A program made the translations under genes and the position numbers. Source: Gymnothorax reevesii (Eukaryota > Chordata > Actinopteri > Anguilliformes > Muraenidae). Taken from it: a stretch of DNA of 64,000 bases. Where the stretch lies: the NCBI GenBank assembly GCA_029721435.1, contig CM056574.1:76613501-76677500 (forward strand), given 5' to 3'. The notes beneath the pieces were generated by a model, which did no database searches, was not told where the DNA came from, and was given only the letters and a program-made list of their open reading frames with translations. This document shows positions 33,379-44,919 of this stretch, piece after piece. Positions within the stretch are counted from its first letter, which is position 1, and each line of letters opens with the position of its first letter.

Positions 33379-33557
33379 ATGTATGTCCCTTGAAGTATTC
33401 CATCAACTAAAGTTCCTTTTCCATCCTGGTAAACACTTGAAATTTCGCGTTGGCTCTGCGGTGTCCAGTGCAAACAGGAAATGATAAATGACTGATGTCT
33501 GACAGACTTGGCTTTAGCCGACCACAAACAAGTACCATGGTCCTACCCTTTCTGGTT

Positions 33558-33712
33558 TCATGAAATGTATTTTGTGATCTGTGAAATGTTTTTGTGTTTT
33601 GTGAAATGTATTTGTGTTCTCTAAGATTTATTTTTGTTCTGTGAAATGTATTTATGTTTTGCAAAATATATTTGTGTTTTGTGAAATGTTTTTGTGTTTT
33701 GTAAAATAGTTG
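33558..33712. repeat. Minisatellite, ~20-bp unit
   Basis: About eight degenerate copies of 'tttgtgttttgtgaaatgta' in tandem, with variants gtgttct and atgtttt. Confidence 0.85.
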
Positions 33713-36132
33713 CGCTTTTGAAATATTTATTACTATGGCCGTTCAGGGCCACCATATTTGTCTGAGTGCAATCAACCACATCCAGAAGGGGGCATACAGA
33801 TATTTTAAATGGTTTTGTGCTGTGCAGCTATGATTACCCGCTACAATGAGGCAGTACTATCCTCTGATGGGAAACGACCCCCAAGAAAAGTAGCCGGCAC
33901 CAAGCCGGGTGGAGCAGTGTAGAGCCGGTACCACGTTGTGGAAATGAGGCATTAGGTCTCGGGTAAGGTGAAAACTTTTCGGGCAACCAGGAATTTCCTT
34001 GCACTTGCTCGACGGGCTACCGTTAATTTTAGAATTTTGCAAACCCTGCTTTCTAATTCGCATCATTTTTTCCCAGCATTTTTGATCCCTCATAACTGTA
34101 TTGGAGTATAAGAGATGGCTAAATGAAATTTTCAAGTCTTTTGAAAGACTTATCAGAGCACTATATTAAGCTGCACTGAAATCGTTTGCCTATTCTAGGA
34201 GTCAGTCTCTGAAGCCAAAATCTGTATTTTCTTCTACAAGATTTGTTCTGTAACCAACTTCTAGCTTAAATATCATGAGAACAGTAAAAATTTCAATGGC
34301 AACACTGCACCAATTTAGTAACTATAATATAGTATAGTAAAAACAAGTATTGGAACCATGGATTTTTCATGCGTTTTCTCGTAATTTGAGAAAAATTGAA
34401 AAAAATGCATGTTAGGAAAACTTTGCGGGGTTGTATCACCATGTGGAATAGGTTGATCATCAAATCAAGCTATGGCATATAAAAAAATCTGATTTTGATC
34501 TACATTATGATATCAGGCTCATTTCTAGCCATGATTCTTTCAGTGTCAAATAAGTTTCACACTCATCAATGTAGAGCTGCAGCCAGTGCCGCTACAAGAT
34601 GGCAGTGAACTGTGTGAATGAACTCAAAAACCATCAACTTAGAACTACGTACCAGTGCATCATTAGACTAGTGCTAAAGCCAGTAGTTTTACTGAACGAT
34701 TGAAATCGCAATGGTCAATTTCCCTGTGTACTTGAGTACATAATCTTATCTTTTGTATTAAGTATTAATTCTTTTTGTTTTAGGCAATATTGTAATGCTC
34801 AACATTAAAAGCTAATGTATGCATCAGTATGTTTCTAGCATTACACACACAAAGCAAAATGTATGTGTCTATGTATGTGTATATGCAGTGTACATTTTGA
34901 TTAAAGGTCTCTCATGGTTAAAATTATTGGCGCATGGAATTTTGGTTCCAGCCAGCCAATCGTTGAACTTGATCACTCAGGCACTCACCAGCCGCTGCTA
35001 CGCCCAGCCCAAAAATAAATGGTCAAATATGTACTGTTGTGTTTATATTTCATTGACTAAAAATGCATTCAAACACGTTCCACTCTACAATGAGTTCATT
35101 CAGAATCAGCTACTTATCGCAGGTCAACTGACGCGATTTTCTTCTCATTTATTCCCGTAGCGTCACAGTGCATTAAACCTGTTGAAGCTCAGTGTCTCTG
35201 GGCTTCTATGAGACGGTTTTTTTTCACAGCAGCGAAACTAGACAGTCATTGGATAAATGCTGCGATTCTGTCCCTCCCACCGAAGATCAGCATCTCTGGG
35301 AGTCAATGGAGCAGTGGGCAGGCCTAAACGCTGCGCTTCTGCATGATGATTGGAGGATCTGTCTAAAGACTGAATCCCATTTTGAAGGATACACCGGCAC
35401 TACAACACTTACCAGTTCAGTCTCATTGCAAAGTTCGCAAGACAAGTCGAGAGACAAACTACTCAGTTAATTTCTTAGTGTTTGCTCGGCAATATGGCCT
35501 AATACCATTGAACACATCACACACTGTAAATAAAACACAATAATAGCATTTCTTTGTTTCAGTTTATCTTAATTCTCACATTTCTTTGTTCGAGTTTAAT
35601 ATGGTTTCGTTAGTTCGTTCATTTATTCAAGTCTTAGATCCGCAACACAACGGGCTAAGTCCGCTTAAGCAGCCTAACTCTGCTGACCATTGAGAGGACA
35701 TAGTCCTTGAAAAAGACACCCAATTGGTACGACAGGGTCACAGACCATTTTCTTGAGAAGGCACGGAGGGCAGAATTTACACATAAATAAATTAACACAT
35801 CTTATGATGTAAGCCGAAAATGAGCTTCCCCTCTTTGAAAAACAAGCAGCCGCCGCTGATGTGCACATACTCTTGAGGGAGCATTGGAGGGAAGTGAACC
35901 ATGTAAGACATCTGCAATGGAGGCTAACCACCACCAATATGTTGAAAATGCTCAAAAAGAGGAATTTCTCCAGTGTTGAAGTTTTCTCGAACACAAGTTC
36001 TTTTGCTGCAGAGCAGTGGACTTCGGTCAGCGCTTTGGTGGGTATAAGGTTCATTCAGGGCCAGTTGCTGTCATTGTACAAACATCTAAGAATTAATAAG
36101 AATTGTACATCTCACACAATCATATCCGCGTC
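33713..36132. other. Unassigned 2.4-kb intronic sequence
   Basis: A right terminus like that of the 13940-16260 element ('gtagagccggtaccacg' then 'tggaaatgaggcatta') occurs at 33921-33955. Otherwise nothing is recognised. A Cys-rich minus-strand frame (35674-36054) has no family resemblance. Confidence 0.4.
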
Positions 36133-36179
36133 TTAAAGAGGACCTATGATGCTGATCCTTTCTTTAATACATAGTAATT

Positions 36180-37293
36180 ATTAATACATATTAGTACAGT
36201 AGATTCTACTTATCAATGTGTCCCCCCTTAAGTGTCACAACAGCCTCCAGGCGCCTGCGGAATGCTTGACAGGTCTTCTTTATGTAGGATGCTGTCATCT
36301 TTTCCAAAGATCTAACAATGGACCTCTTCAAGGCTGCGGCTTCTTACAGGCACTGTCCTCCACAGTTGCCCATATGCTATAATCCAGGGCATTAAGATCT
36401 GGACTCTGGGGTGGCCACATATCCGTGGACCAGAATGCCTGCAAGTTGGCATCCAACCATTCCTGAGTCCTTTTGGAGGTGTGTGCTGGTGCACCGTCCT
36501 GCACCGAGTAGTTGGCAAGGATCCATGGCTTGACTTTATCATTCATAATATCCAGATATTTGTCCGTGTTGATGCGCACTCCTGAAGGAATGAACACTGG
36601 AGGCATCTTTTTTCCATCTGATGAGATGAGGCCAAAAACCATAAAGGATCACTTCCAATCCATCGGTCATTTCTGCGGTTAAGGATTGCATCCACAGTAA
36701 AAATCTTTGCATCTGAGAACAAGATTGCACGACCTGCTGCAGCATGCTTGACATCTTTCAACAACACCTTGGACCGACTGACTCGACTTTCTTGTTGAGC
36801 CTCAGTAAGCAGAGGAACATTTACTCTGGCCCTGGACTTCATGTTCAGATCATTCTTGATGAGCCGTTGCATTGATGAGCGGCTCACATCAAGCTCATGT
36901 GCCATCTTTCTCATGGACCTCACAGGATTTGTCTTAATGCGCCGTTTGACCTTGTCAATCAAGTTTTTGGTCCGCTCAGATCGGGGACGACCAGACCCAG
37001 GTTTTCGTGAGGTTGTGCCAGTATCTTTCAGCTTCTTTTTAATTTTGTAGACTGCACATCTGGATATTCCCAGCTTTGCTGCTATCTCAGTAGTGTCAGA
37101 CCGGCATGCAGCAATTCAGGTAGCTCTAAAGTTTTCTTCATTTTCAACAGAAGCACATGAATTGTAGAGAGAATACCAGCTGCATTGAGAGACTTTAATG
37201 AATGATTGAAGCATGAAAACCTATTTAGATATGCTTCAATGGCTTTTAAACAACCAGTCAACGAAGTGTAAACTTTTTTTGGGTCACCCTGTA
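36180..37293 (-). mobile_element. Mariner-family element (DD37D)
   Basis: The right end carries ACAGGGTGACCC reading inward from the TA at 37292, then 'aaaaaaagtttacactt', a terminus of mariner type. The matching left terminus is not recognisable near 36180-36206, so that end is decayed or truncated. Confidence 0.75.
36206..37105 (-). pseudogene. Mariner DD37D transposase relic
   Basis: Readable on the minus strand: IAAKLGISRCAVYKIKKKLK (helix-turn-helix), then SGRPRSERTK (a GRPR AT-hook-like motif), RSMRKMAHELDVSRSSMQRL (second helix-turn-helix) and ILFSDAKIF (first Asp). The block VQDGAPAHTSKRTQEWL holds the second Asp and PQSPDLNALDYSIW the third, 37 residues apart (DD37D, as in the maT group). 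The C-terminus is FRRRLEAVV..GGHIDK, with a stop at 36206. Around 36640 a stretch between RWIG and MVFGLISSDG is missing and the frame changes, so it is not functional. Confidence 0.85.
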
Positions 37294-37499
37294 TCTAGCT
37301 CTCGGCACTATCCATAACGCGCCCATTTTCCACAAGGAAAAGCTGGTCATTCCGACTCAATGAGTAAACCATTAGCACGAGCAATTTCCGAAAAGGCCGT
37401 TTAGCCTGGAGCTTTTGCCCCTTTCAAATACCAGCGCAGAAGCTGTTAGTTTCTCCACACTAACCACACACCACGGCTATACACACAAACCAGCAGGTC

Positions 37500-37562
37500 C
37501 TAATACACCCCGAAGCAGTCCATAAGCTGTTGGTCCACTTTTAGCTGCTCCCCACTGTCCAT
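37500..37562 (-). other. Exon-like ATG segment in TTAA element family D
   Basis: ATG at 37562 opens a short frame (MDSGEQ.., VDQQLMDC) that stops after 20 codons. The other copy at 44401-44496 preserves the start and the motif VDQQLMDC. It may be a fossil exon of the parent element; the protein is not recognised. Confidence 0.4.
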
Positions 37563-38141
37563 GTTTCCCGCTAAACTCAGACCCACTGGATTTGTACGGT
37601 CTCCAGTCTACACTTGGCTATGTCGACCCGTTCTACAAATGTGTCTCTATGGGGTAGATTCTTGCTTTCCCTGCATACTAGCTATACAGTTGAAGAACCG
37701 CGGCACTCACCACTGTTGCTGTAGCAAACTGTAGCCGATATCAAATTCGTTCTTGAGCTGCCAGACTTTCGCGCTGCATCCTCCACTTTCGCCGCTGCGT
37801 TTATTAGAACAAGTTCATTTCATTAGATCTATACACATGTACTGCCTTAGATTGCGGAATTTCCCCGCCGATTCTTTATCAGTTGGTAGACGCGTCTCAC
37901 ATTTCACTCTGGGGAGACTGACACAGAAAACTGCGTTCTACAACCTCGTCCCACCTAGATCCGCCCTCCACAGAGCTGGCCACTCAGAAGAAAGTGGGCA
38001 CACGGGGTGTGGGAGCCATAGCAGAAGAACCACCCCAGTGAGGCGTTTCGGGCAGAGACTACAATGGACTACAAATTGGTTTTTTGGGAGTCCAAGATCG
38101 AAATATAAATGTGGAAATATAGCAAAATAGGTCTCCTTTAA

Positions 38142-38954
38142 GGATTTTTTGCAGATATGAGAGGTACTTCATTAGAATCGGTGGCAAGTCAGCTGTGCAT
38201 AGGTACAGGTGGCTGCAAGTTGTACGGATTGCTTTTACACCGGACACAATGTTAGCCAGACTACCTCCAGATGTGGTCGGCACAGATCTGATCACATTCC
38301 GATCACAATGCGTTTACACCTTGCATTAATACTCGATTTCAATATCCAGATAACCTGTTCGGATACAGATAGCATTTTAATACCAGGTGTAAATGGGGTG
38401 TTTGTTCAGGAAGTGTATTAAATATGCAGCTAGTAAATATCATGGCTATGTTATTCATACCCAGCCAGCACAAGTTGACATGTACAGTATCCAGCTAGCT
38501 AACCACAGAGCTGCATGAAACCGAGGTGGCACTTTACTGATGCTGATGCTATATCTATTATCTGGCAGCAGGTATTCCGTACCGCCTAAAGATAATGGTA
38601 CTTATATTACAACATCCTCAGGGACAGTTTTTGAAGTGACTGTAATATTACTGGAGGAAATAAAGGTACACATACTACAGAGCTACATGAAAACCGTGGC
38701 GTTAAGCAGCCCATTTTTCATGTAGCTCTGTAGCTAGGCAGCTGGCGACTATCAACGTGAAATGACGGTACATGCAAGTAAAATTGGTGCAGTGCACTTC
38801 AGCTCAGGCAGAAACACAAAACAAATATTGGTAGCCTAGCTATTGATAAAGTTGAGCCACTATCTGGTCTAATTGCTAATAATTTTACTAATGTGCAACC
38901 TGGCTGGCTTGGTTAGTAAATTAAGTGGCAACATGCAGTCCTATTGGATCGAAC
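38142..38954. other. Unassigned, with a short fold-back at 38312-38396
   Basis: 'gtttacaccttgcattaata' (38312) and 'ttttaataccaggtgtaaat' (about 38373) are inverted, resembling the ends of a small MITE. A further local dyad around 'gagctgcatgaaa/tttcatgtagctc' lies at 38510-38735. No gene is seen. Confidence 0.45.
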
Positions 38955-40020
38955 AGGATCGTGCAATGTGGTGTGCTTTTAGCTATTGTCATGCTGTGGC
39001 GTTGGTCGTCGAGAACATTTTTGATCTTTTTTTTGGCCGGATGAATTTTTGTGTAAAATTTGCAACAACATACTACTAGACCATATCTCCAGACATTTTT
39101 TCTCGGATTTTTGATTGAATCATTTTTGTCCGTTTTATGGGCATTTGAAATTTTGGCTCCAATTTTAATGATAGGACTGAGAAATTTAAAAAAAATTGTT
39201 TCTCAAAAACTGCGTGATAAATTATTTTCTAAATCAGGCAATCAACTTACCTTGGTACCGTCAATGTACAGTGCAAGCGCCATTTTGATTGAATTGATGG
39301 AAGTGGGTCTATTGGGGCACTGTACTTGAATATGCAAGATGGCCTGTGAAGGCCAAACGGTTGCAGATAGAGATTAAGTTTGTATTATCGACATATAGGA
39401 AGTCATGTATGACCTTTATTTTGGCTGTGTTAAAGTTGACCTCAGATGAACTTGAAAGGTCAAACTTGAGGTCAAGCAAAATCTTTCAATTTTCAAAGGT
39501 TTCTACGCTTGAAAATATTGAAGATTGGGAACTTATGTGCGTTGAACACATAGGACGTCATGTATGAACTTTCATTTGGTGACCTTCAGACTGACCTTCA
39601 AAGGTCTAACTTGACCAAGAGAAAATGACTTCTATCACAGAAAAGGTCACAGATGTAGCCTAGGTTTCTGTTACTGACAAAGGAAGTCACATATGAAATT
39701 TCATTTGGAGACATCCAGCTTGACTGTTGATGACATTTGAAGGTCAAATTTGACATAATACAATTACAATGACTTGTCTTGCCAAAATGGTCACAGATGG
39801 AGTCTAGGCTTGTATTAGACATATAGGAAGTCATATGTGAACTTTCATTTGGTGACCTTCGTATTGACCTTCAAAGGTCAAATATGACCTAGTGAAAATT
39901 CAATTACTTGTATCACTAAAATGGTCACAGATGGAACCCAAGTTTGTCTGAGAAGTCACATATGAACTTTCATTTGGTGACATTCAACCTGACTGTGAAT
40001 GTCTCAAGTGTCTCAAGTGA
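38955..40020 (-). repeat. AGGTCA-rich tandem repeat element, inverted copy
   Basis: Reverse-complement relative of 16781-18130. The non-tandem part (38980-39330) holds the same exon-like segment at 39251-39283. The tandem part has units marked by 'ttcatttggtgacc' near 39571, 39700, 39843 and 39969 (spacing 126-143 bp). TGACCT-TCAA-AGGTCA occurs near 39868. It is non-coding apart from the exon-like segment. Confidence 0.8.
39251..39283 (-). other. Exon-like ATG segment with splice donor (inverted copy)
   Basis: Minus strand: ATG at 39283, 11 codons reading MALALYIDGTK, then GTAAGT. One residue differs from the copy at 17805-17837, with identical length and donor. Confidence 0.5.
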
Positions 40021-40064
40021 ATTTTAAGGGGAAAAAGAATCCCTGACTAAGAAATAATTATTTT

Positions 40065-41498
40065 TCATAAAATCACCTGTCCACATTATTGGAACCCCTA
40101 ACAACTCCTGGGAAATAAATGTAATTGAAGTATTTCTGTCATTTCTACAGTAATTTAAAAAGTTGATCAGAGTATCTAGGAACATTTAATTAGTAAATCA
40201 TCACTTCCTGTTTCCCTGGGGTATAAATATGATGCGACACAGAGGTCATTTCTCTCTTCAACAAGGGAAAGATAAAGGAACACACCATTCAAGTAAGGCA
40301 GATGTGTGTCGACCTTCACAAGTCAGGCAATGGCTACAAGAAAATAGCCACTCGCCTGCACCTACCCACATCAACTGGCAGAGGAATCATTAAGAAGTTT
40401 AAAACAACTGGAACAGTGGTAAACAAGCCTGGATGAGGGTGCAAGGTTATTTTGCCACCACGTACAGTGAGGAGGATGAAAAGAGAAATATAAAGTTCTT
40501 CAAAGCTCACTGTGAAAGAACTGCAACAAATGGTAGCATCGTGGGGTCACAAAGTCTCCAAAACAACCATCAGGCGCTATCTACATGCCAACAAGTTGTT
40601 TGGGAGGCATGCACGGAAAAAACCTTTTCTAATCCAATCATAATCGCAAACGTCTGGAGTTCGCTAAGCGGTACTGAGACTTCAACTTGGACCGTGCGCT
40701 TTGGTCAGATGAGACCAAGATAGAGCTTTTTGGCAACAAACACTTTAAGTGGGTCTCGCGGAACATAAAAGATGAGAAAAGCAGATGCAGAAAAGCACCT
40801 CATGCCCACTGTGAAGTATGGGGGAGGATCGGTGATGTTGTGGGCCTGTTTCTCTTCCAGAGGCCCTGGGACCTTGTTAGGGTGCATGGCATCATGAATA
40901 CTTTGAAATACCGGGATATTTTAAATCAAAATCTGGTGGCCTCTGCCCTAAAGCTGAAGATGGGTCGTCACTGGGTCTTTCAGCAAGATAATGACCCTAA
41001 ACATGTAGCCAAATCTACACAGAAATGGTTCACCAGGCACAGAATCAAGCTCCTCCCATGGCCATCTCAGTCCCCAGACCTCAACCCCATTGAAAACCTG
41101 AGGAGTGAGTTGAAGAGGAGAGTACAGAGGAGAGGACCCAGGTCGCTGGATGATTTAGAGAGATTGTGCAAAGAGGAATGGTCAAAGATCCCTCTTTCTG
41201 TATTCTCCCATCTTGTGAAACATTATAGGAGAAGATTAGGAGCTGTTTTGTTGGCAAAAGTGGGTTGTACAAAGTATTAACATTAGGGGAGCTAATAATT
41301 GTGGCACAGATGATTTGAAGTAAAAGAATTGTTTCTTAATGTGGGATTTTTTTCCCCACTGAATAAATGCACTTGAATTAGGTTGGATTTTCCTCTTTTT
41401 TTCATTGTTGTCTAATATTACTGAGAAAAAAACTGAATTTATTAGAAGCTAAGGAAGACATCTTACCAGGGGTGCCAATAATTATGGAGGGCAGTGTA
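40065..41498 (+). mobile_element. Tc1 element, family E, decayed
   Basis: The right terminus reads TACACTGCCCTCCATAATTA inward from the TA at 41497. The left terminus retains only 'ccacattattggaacccc' near 40080 and its outer end is degenerate. A transposase relic lies between. A terminus of similar type (TACAGTCAATAATTATTGG) occurs alone at 51966. Confidence 0.85.
40260..41280 (+). pseudogene. Tc1 transposase relic, DD34E
   Basis: The C-terminal half is open from about 40687 to the stop at 41278: LWSDETKIELFG (first Asp), WVFQQDNDPKHVAKST (second Asp), QSPDLNPIENLRSELKRRV (Glu, 34 residues later), ending LLAKVGCTKY. The usual Trp after IENL is Arg. The N-terminal half (40260-40690) is spread over several frames with stops. 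It is broken, though the catalytic triad is visible. Confidence 0.9.
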
Positions 41499-41924
41499 TA
41501 TGCCATGTTTTATTTTGCAAAAAGATGGTCTTTTTAAATTATTTACTCTCGAAGAGATGTGGTGGCTGTGGTTAGTCTTTATTACATTTCTGTGCTCATT
41601 TTATTGGGCCATGTAGGTTTACCGTTAATTTACCATTAATACGGGCAGAGGCTGCTGTTGGCGATGGAGGCTACAGGATTCGTGGGAACTTTTCAGATGT
41701 CTAAAATTTGCAAACCTTTTCCAATATTCCTGGCCCTTGAATTAATAATGTCCCCAACCCTTTTCTTAAATTATTTGTAATTCCACAAATGTTTATGCCT
41801 CACAGTATCATTCTTGTTCCAAGAGTTTACTTATCTGTTCTATTCAGTACATTCCTGTTAAATCCATTTACTAGCTTTAGTTCTATTCACAACCCTGTTC
41901 TGAAAACACACACACGCGCACACG

Positions 41925-41955
<31 letters not shown>

Positions 41956-42349
41956 TTAGTAGTTCCACACATTGAGAATTTTTTTTAATTTGACACTGAT
42001 CACCCCGTCTCCCATATTAGAACCCACCACCACCCTGCCACATTACCATGTACAATGTTGTATTTCTTTTGTTCTTTGTTCAAGGTTCACTCATGGTTCA
42101 CTCACTCACACTTGCACCCCTCCTTGTTTAATTTGTTCATCAACTTCAATTTCCGTGCCATCCTGTTGTCCACTATTAAATAAATATCTCTTTGTTGAAA
42201 ACCTTTCCCTGCATTAGTCATTGTATGTAATCTCATTCAGTCTCCTGGTCTCACCAGCTGTAGGTTACACGTGTTTCATTCATTTTATCTAAACATTAGA
42301 ATTGAGAATATCAAGGGCTCTGAAATGAGCATGGTGGTGCACCTTTGCT
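41499..42349. other. Unassigned, with a (CA)n tract
   Basis: Non-coding; contains a (CA)n/(CG)-interrupted microsatellite at about 41909-41956. Nothing else is recognised. Confidence 0.45.
41909..41956. repeat. (CA)n microsatellite
   Basis: About 24 dinucleotides with CG interruptions in the left half (acacacgcgcacacgcacgc). Confidence 0.95.
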
Positions 42350-42353
42350 TTAA

Positions 42354-43113
42354 AGTAATTCTTACCTTTCTGGCATTTTTACACTTTTCTTTTGTAATCT
42401 TAAATTGCTCCTAATAAGAGTATGGCACACTAAAATGTAAAGGAGATCCAACAGGCGTTCAAACTCTTCAATATTCAATTCCCATACATTTCTGATAAAA
42501 GTCTGACCAATCATTTTCTTCAGTCCGAATACAATGATTTGCCAAGATTTCTGTCTGTCATCTATCGCAGTGCCCCTTCCAGTTGCCTATGGCTGTCATC
42601 GCTTGGGAGTCACGCGCCTATCTGGCAGAAAAAAAATGACGCATTTGACTGTAAACAAACGGGTGCTGAAATGCTATAATTACAATTATAACGTTAATGG
42701 TAGTTCCTCAGACTAAAAAGGTAACTAAACATTATGAGGGCATTTTATTTTATACCACATATAGAGTGGAATATTATGTCAGTACTCTTCGTTAGTTTTC
42801 ACTTGCCGGTGCCTCTGAATCTGACTCCATTGATGCGGGTCAATGGAGTCAGATTCAGGGGCACCGGTGAGTGAAAACTAACCAACAGTAATTATGTAAT
42901 ATTCAATTCTATTTGTGGCATAAAATAAAATGCCCTCATAACGTTAAGTTACCTTTGTAGTCTGACAAACTACCATATATCAGTTTTATTTTTTTTCAAA
43001 GGAGAAGTCTGGCTATAAGGAGGAAGAGGGTGGGACTTTGGAGGGAGGCAGAGTTGTTCATGTTCAAATTTTTACTGAGGGCTGTGCGACATCCCAGAAA
43101 GGTAAGAATTGCT
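42354..43113. mobile_element. TTAA-flanked element family B, copy 2
   Basis: The left end AGTAATTCTTACCTTTCTGG (after TTAA 42350-42353) and right end CCAGAAAGGTAAGAATTGCT (ending 43113, then TTGA) match copy 1. It lacks the hairpin and MITE insertions of copy 1 and keeps both arms of the internal palindrome, so it shows the ancestral layout. Confidence 0.75.
42700..42975. repeat. ~275-bp palindrome inside TTAA element copy 2
   Basis: Arms of about 130 bp meet near 42836. The inner core gaatctgactccattg (42816-42831) and caatggagtcagattc (42842-42857) is perfect. The outer parts share 'atgagggcattttattttat', 'gttagttttcact' and 'caccggt'. Confidence 0.85.
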
Positions 43114-43117
43114 TTGA

Positions 43118-43773
43118 GGAAGAACTGGCGTGACATTGAATGATATAACTGGTCAGCAGAACTTTAAAATGGTAAATTGTGGGTAAATCCAGAAGCTAAA
43201 GGCAGACCCTAGTAAGAAATTATGGCGGATCAATGGTATGTATTAGTACTAGCTCAGTAATGCTGACATGAATCTTTCCCCCCAAAAGCTATGACATGAT
43301 CTAAGTAGTAAAAACAAGAACTCTATAAAAAAGTAAGTAAATAATGTAATTCAAATAGAGAAATACGTGCCTGACAATTGTGTACGGTTTCATTTAATAT
43401 TTAATGTTCAGTAACGCAATCACTGCTGTCTGTCCCATAGGAGATAATGACAGCGCAGCGTTTGTTTGGAACTATAGCGCTTCCCCACGAACCGTGTGAC
43501 CACTCGAACAACAAAGTCAATGGGTGGCGCCACTCTGAGTCATCTACGGTTCTGAACAGGGCTATTTAATTTACTCCCTCGAAGTAATCACACGCCTTAA
43601 GTAGCTGAACTACTATGAAAGGGCATTCAAATATAGCTGCAGTCATTATCACCTCAAGATGATTTTAAAGGAGGAATTTTGCACCATGAGCCAAAATGTT
43701 GGCTAGAATTTAGAATCTGAATTATTTTGTGGAGCATAAGAATATCCAGCTTTCTTTATTGCTCAGCCTTTTC
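43118..43773. other. Unassigned AT-rich sequence
   Basis: No gene, repeat unit or dyad was recognised. Confidence 0.4.
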
Positions 43774-43777
43774 TTAA

Positions 43778-44496
43778 AGAGGATCTATTATGCTACATCT
43801 CCAAGTTAATATTTTGATCTTAGACTCCCCTAGAGTACTCCTGATTGTTCAAAGTCCAAAAAAGGGTCCTTATCTAGCTCATACTGCCATCCTGAAAAAA
43901 CCCCATTTGTAGTCTCTGCCTAAAACGCCTCGTTTGGGTGGCTCTTCCGCTATGGCCCCTCCTCACCGTGTGCCCACTTTCTTCTGATTGGCCAGCTCAG
44001 TGGAGGGCGGAGCTGAGCGGGACTCGGCAGAACGCAGTTTTCCGGGTCCAACTCCCTAGTGTGAAACGTGAGACGCGTCTGCCATCTGAGCTAAGGAATC
44101 GGTGGGGGAATTCCACAATCAAACGCTGTACATGTGTATAGATCTAATGACATTAACTTGTTCTAATAAACACAGTGACAAAAGTGGAGGATGCAGTGCG
44201 AAAGTCTGGTAGCTCAAGCTCGAATTTTGCAATCTACCTATGGCAACTACGGTGAGTACACCGGTGTTTCTACTCTATAGCTAGGATTAAGGGAAAGCTA
44301 GAATCCACCCCATACAGACACATTTGTAGAACGGGTTGACATACCCAAGTGTAGACCGCAGACCATAGAAATCCGATGGGTCTGAGTTTAGAGGGAAACA
44401 TGGACAGTGAGAAGCAGCAAGAAGTGGACCAACAACTTATGGACTGCTTAGGGCGCGTTATGGACAGTACGCAACAGCTAGATTGTTCCGGTTAGG
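43778..44496 (+). mobile_element. TTAA element family D, copy 2 (right-truncated)
   Basis: It starts AGAGGATCTATTATGC after TTAA (43774-43777) and matches the inverse of 37310-38137 through 'tgtgcccactttcttctg', 'gtgagacgcgtctgcc', 'cacatttgtagaacgggt' and the ATG segment at 44401. No right terminus was found. A potential splice donor (ACGGTGAGTAC, 44249 on) sits at the equivalent place in both copies. Confidence 0.65.
44401..44496 (+). other. Exon-like ATG segment in TTAA element family D copy 2
   Basis: ATG then 31 codons with MDSEKQQEVDQQLMDCLGRV, stop at 44494. VDQQLMDC is shared with 37500-37562. Confidence 0.4.
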
Positions 44497-44919
44497 TTAT
44501 GAACATAATACAGTTTTACAGTCCATAAGTTCCGTTAGCGTGGACAATTGCTTATGTGGAGCTAGCAAAACGATAACTTTTACAGGAAAGAATTTTGTCT
44601 TCAATCTCTGCCTTTTTCGGCATTTTATTAGCCAGAACAATTTCAAAAGGGGGGTGAAATTGTGCCATGGTAATGCAGAGAAATCGTTTGGAGACGTCAA
44701 ATGTAGTGGCTGGAACGAAAGGAAGAACAGAAAAATGAGACAAACGGACAGAAATCAGAGAGAGAGACTCGCGCTTCCAAAGGACCCAGTTCCAGTCCGT
44801 GTAACAACAAGGAAGCAAAGTGAGCTCAACAGAACAAAATAAAAGGGAAAAATCTCGGGAACTGAGATAAAAAGATTTAGTACCAGAGGGTGCTCAGAAA
44901 GAGGAAGAAAAGAGAGAAC
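44497..44919. other. Unassigned; part resembles 48590-48660
   Basis: 'ttttattagccagaacaatttcaaaagg' near 44620 resembles sequence near 48617, suggesting a shared low-copy repeat. The plus-strand frame across it has no recognised family. Confidence 0.4.

Larger units (their letters stand above)
36137..38137 (-). mobile_element. TTAA-flanked element family D, copy 1, holding a mariner
   Basis: Termini AGAGGACCTATGATGC (36137) and GCAAAATAGGTCTCCT (ending 38137) are flanked by TTAA (36133-36136, 38138-38141). The body (37310-38090) is the reverse complement of 43900-44496, sharing 'cataagctgttggtccactt', 'gacccgttctacaaatgtgt' and 'agtgggcacac'. It carries an exon-like ATG segment (37500-37562). 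A DD37D mariner occupies about 36180-37293. Confidence 0.7.

Noticed and set aside
35674..36054. 126-residue Cys-rich minus-strand frame
   Set aside because: Cys spacing fits no known finger, and the frame has no splice sites of matching phase; treated as chance.
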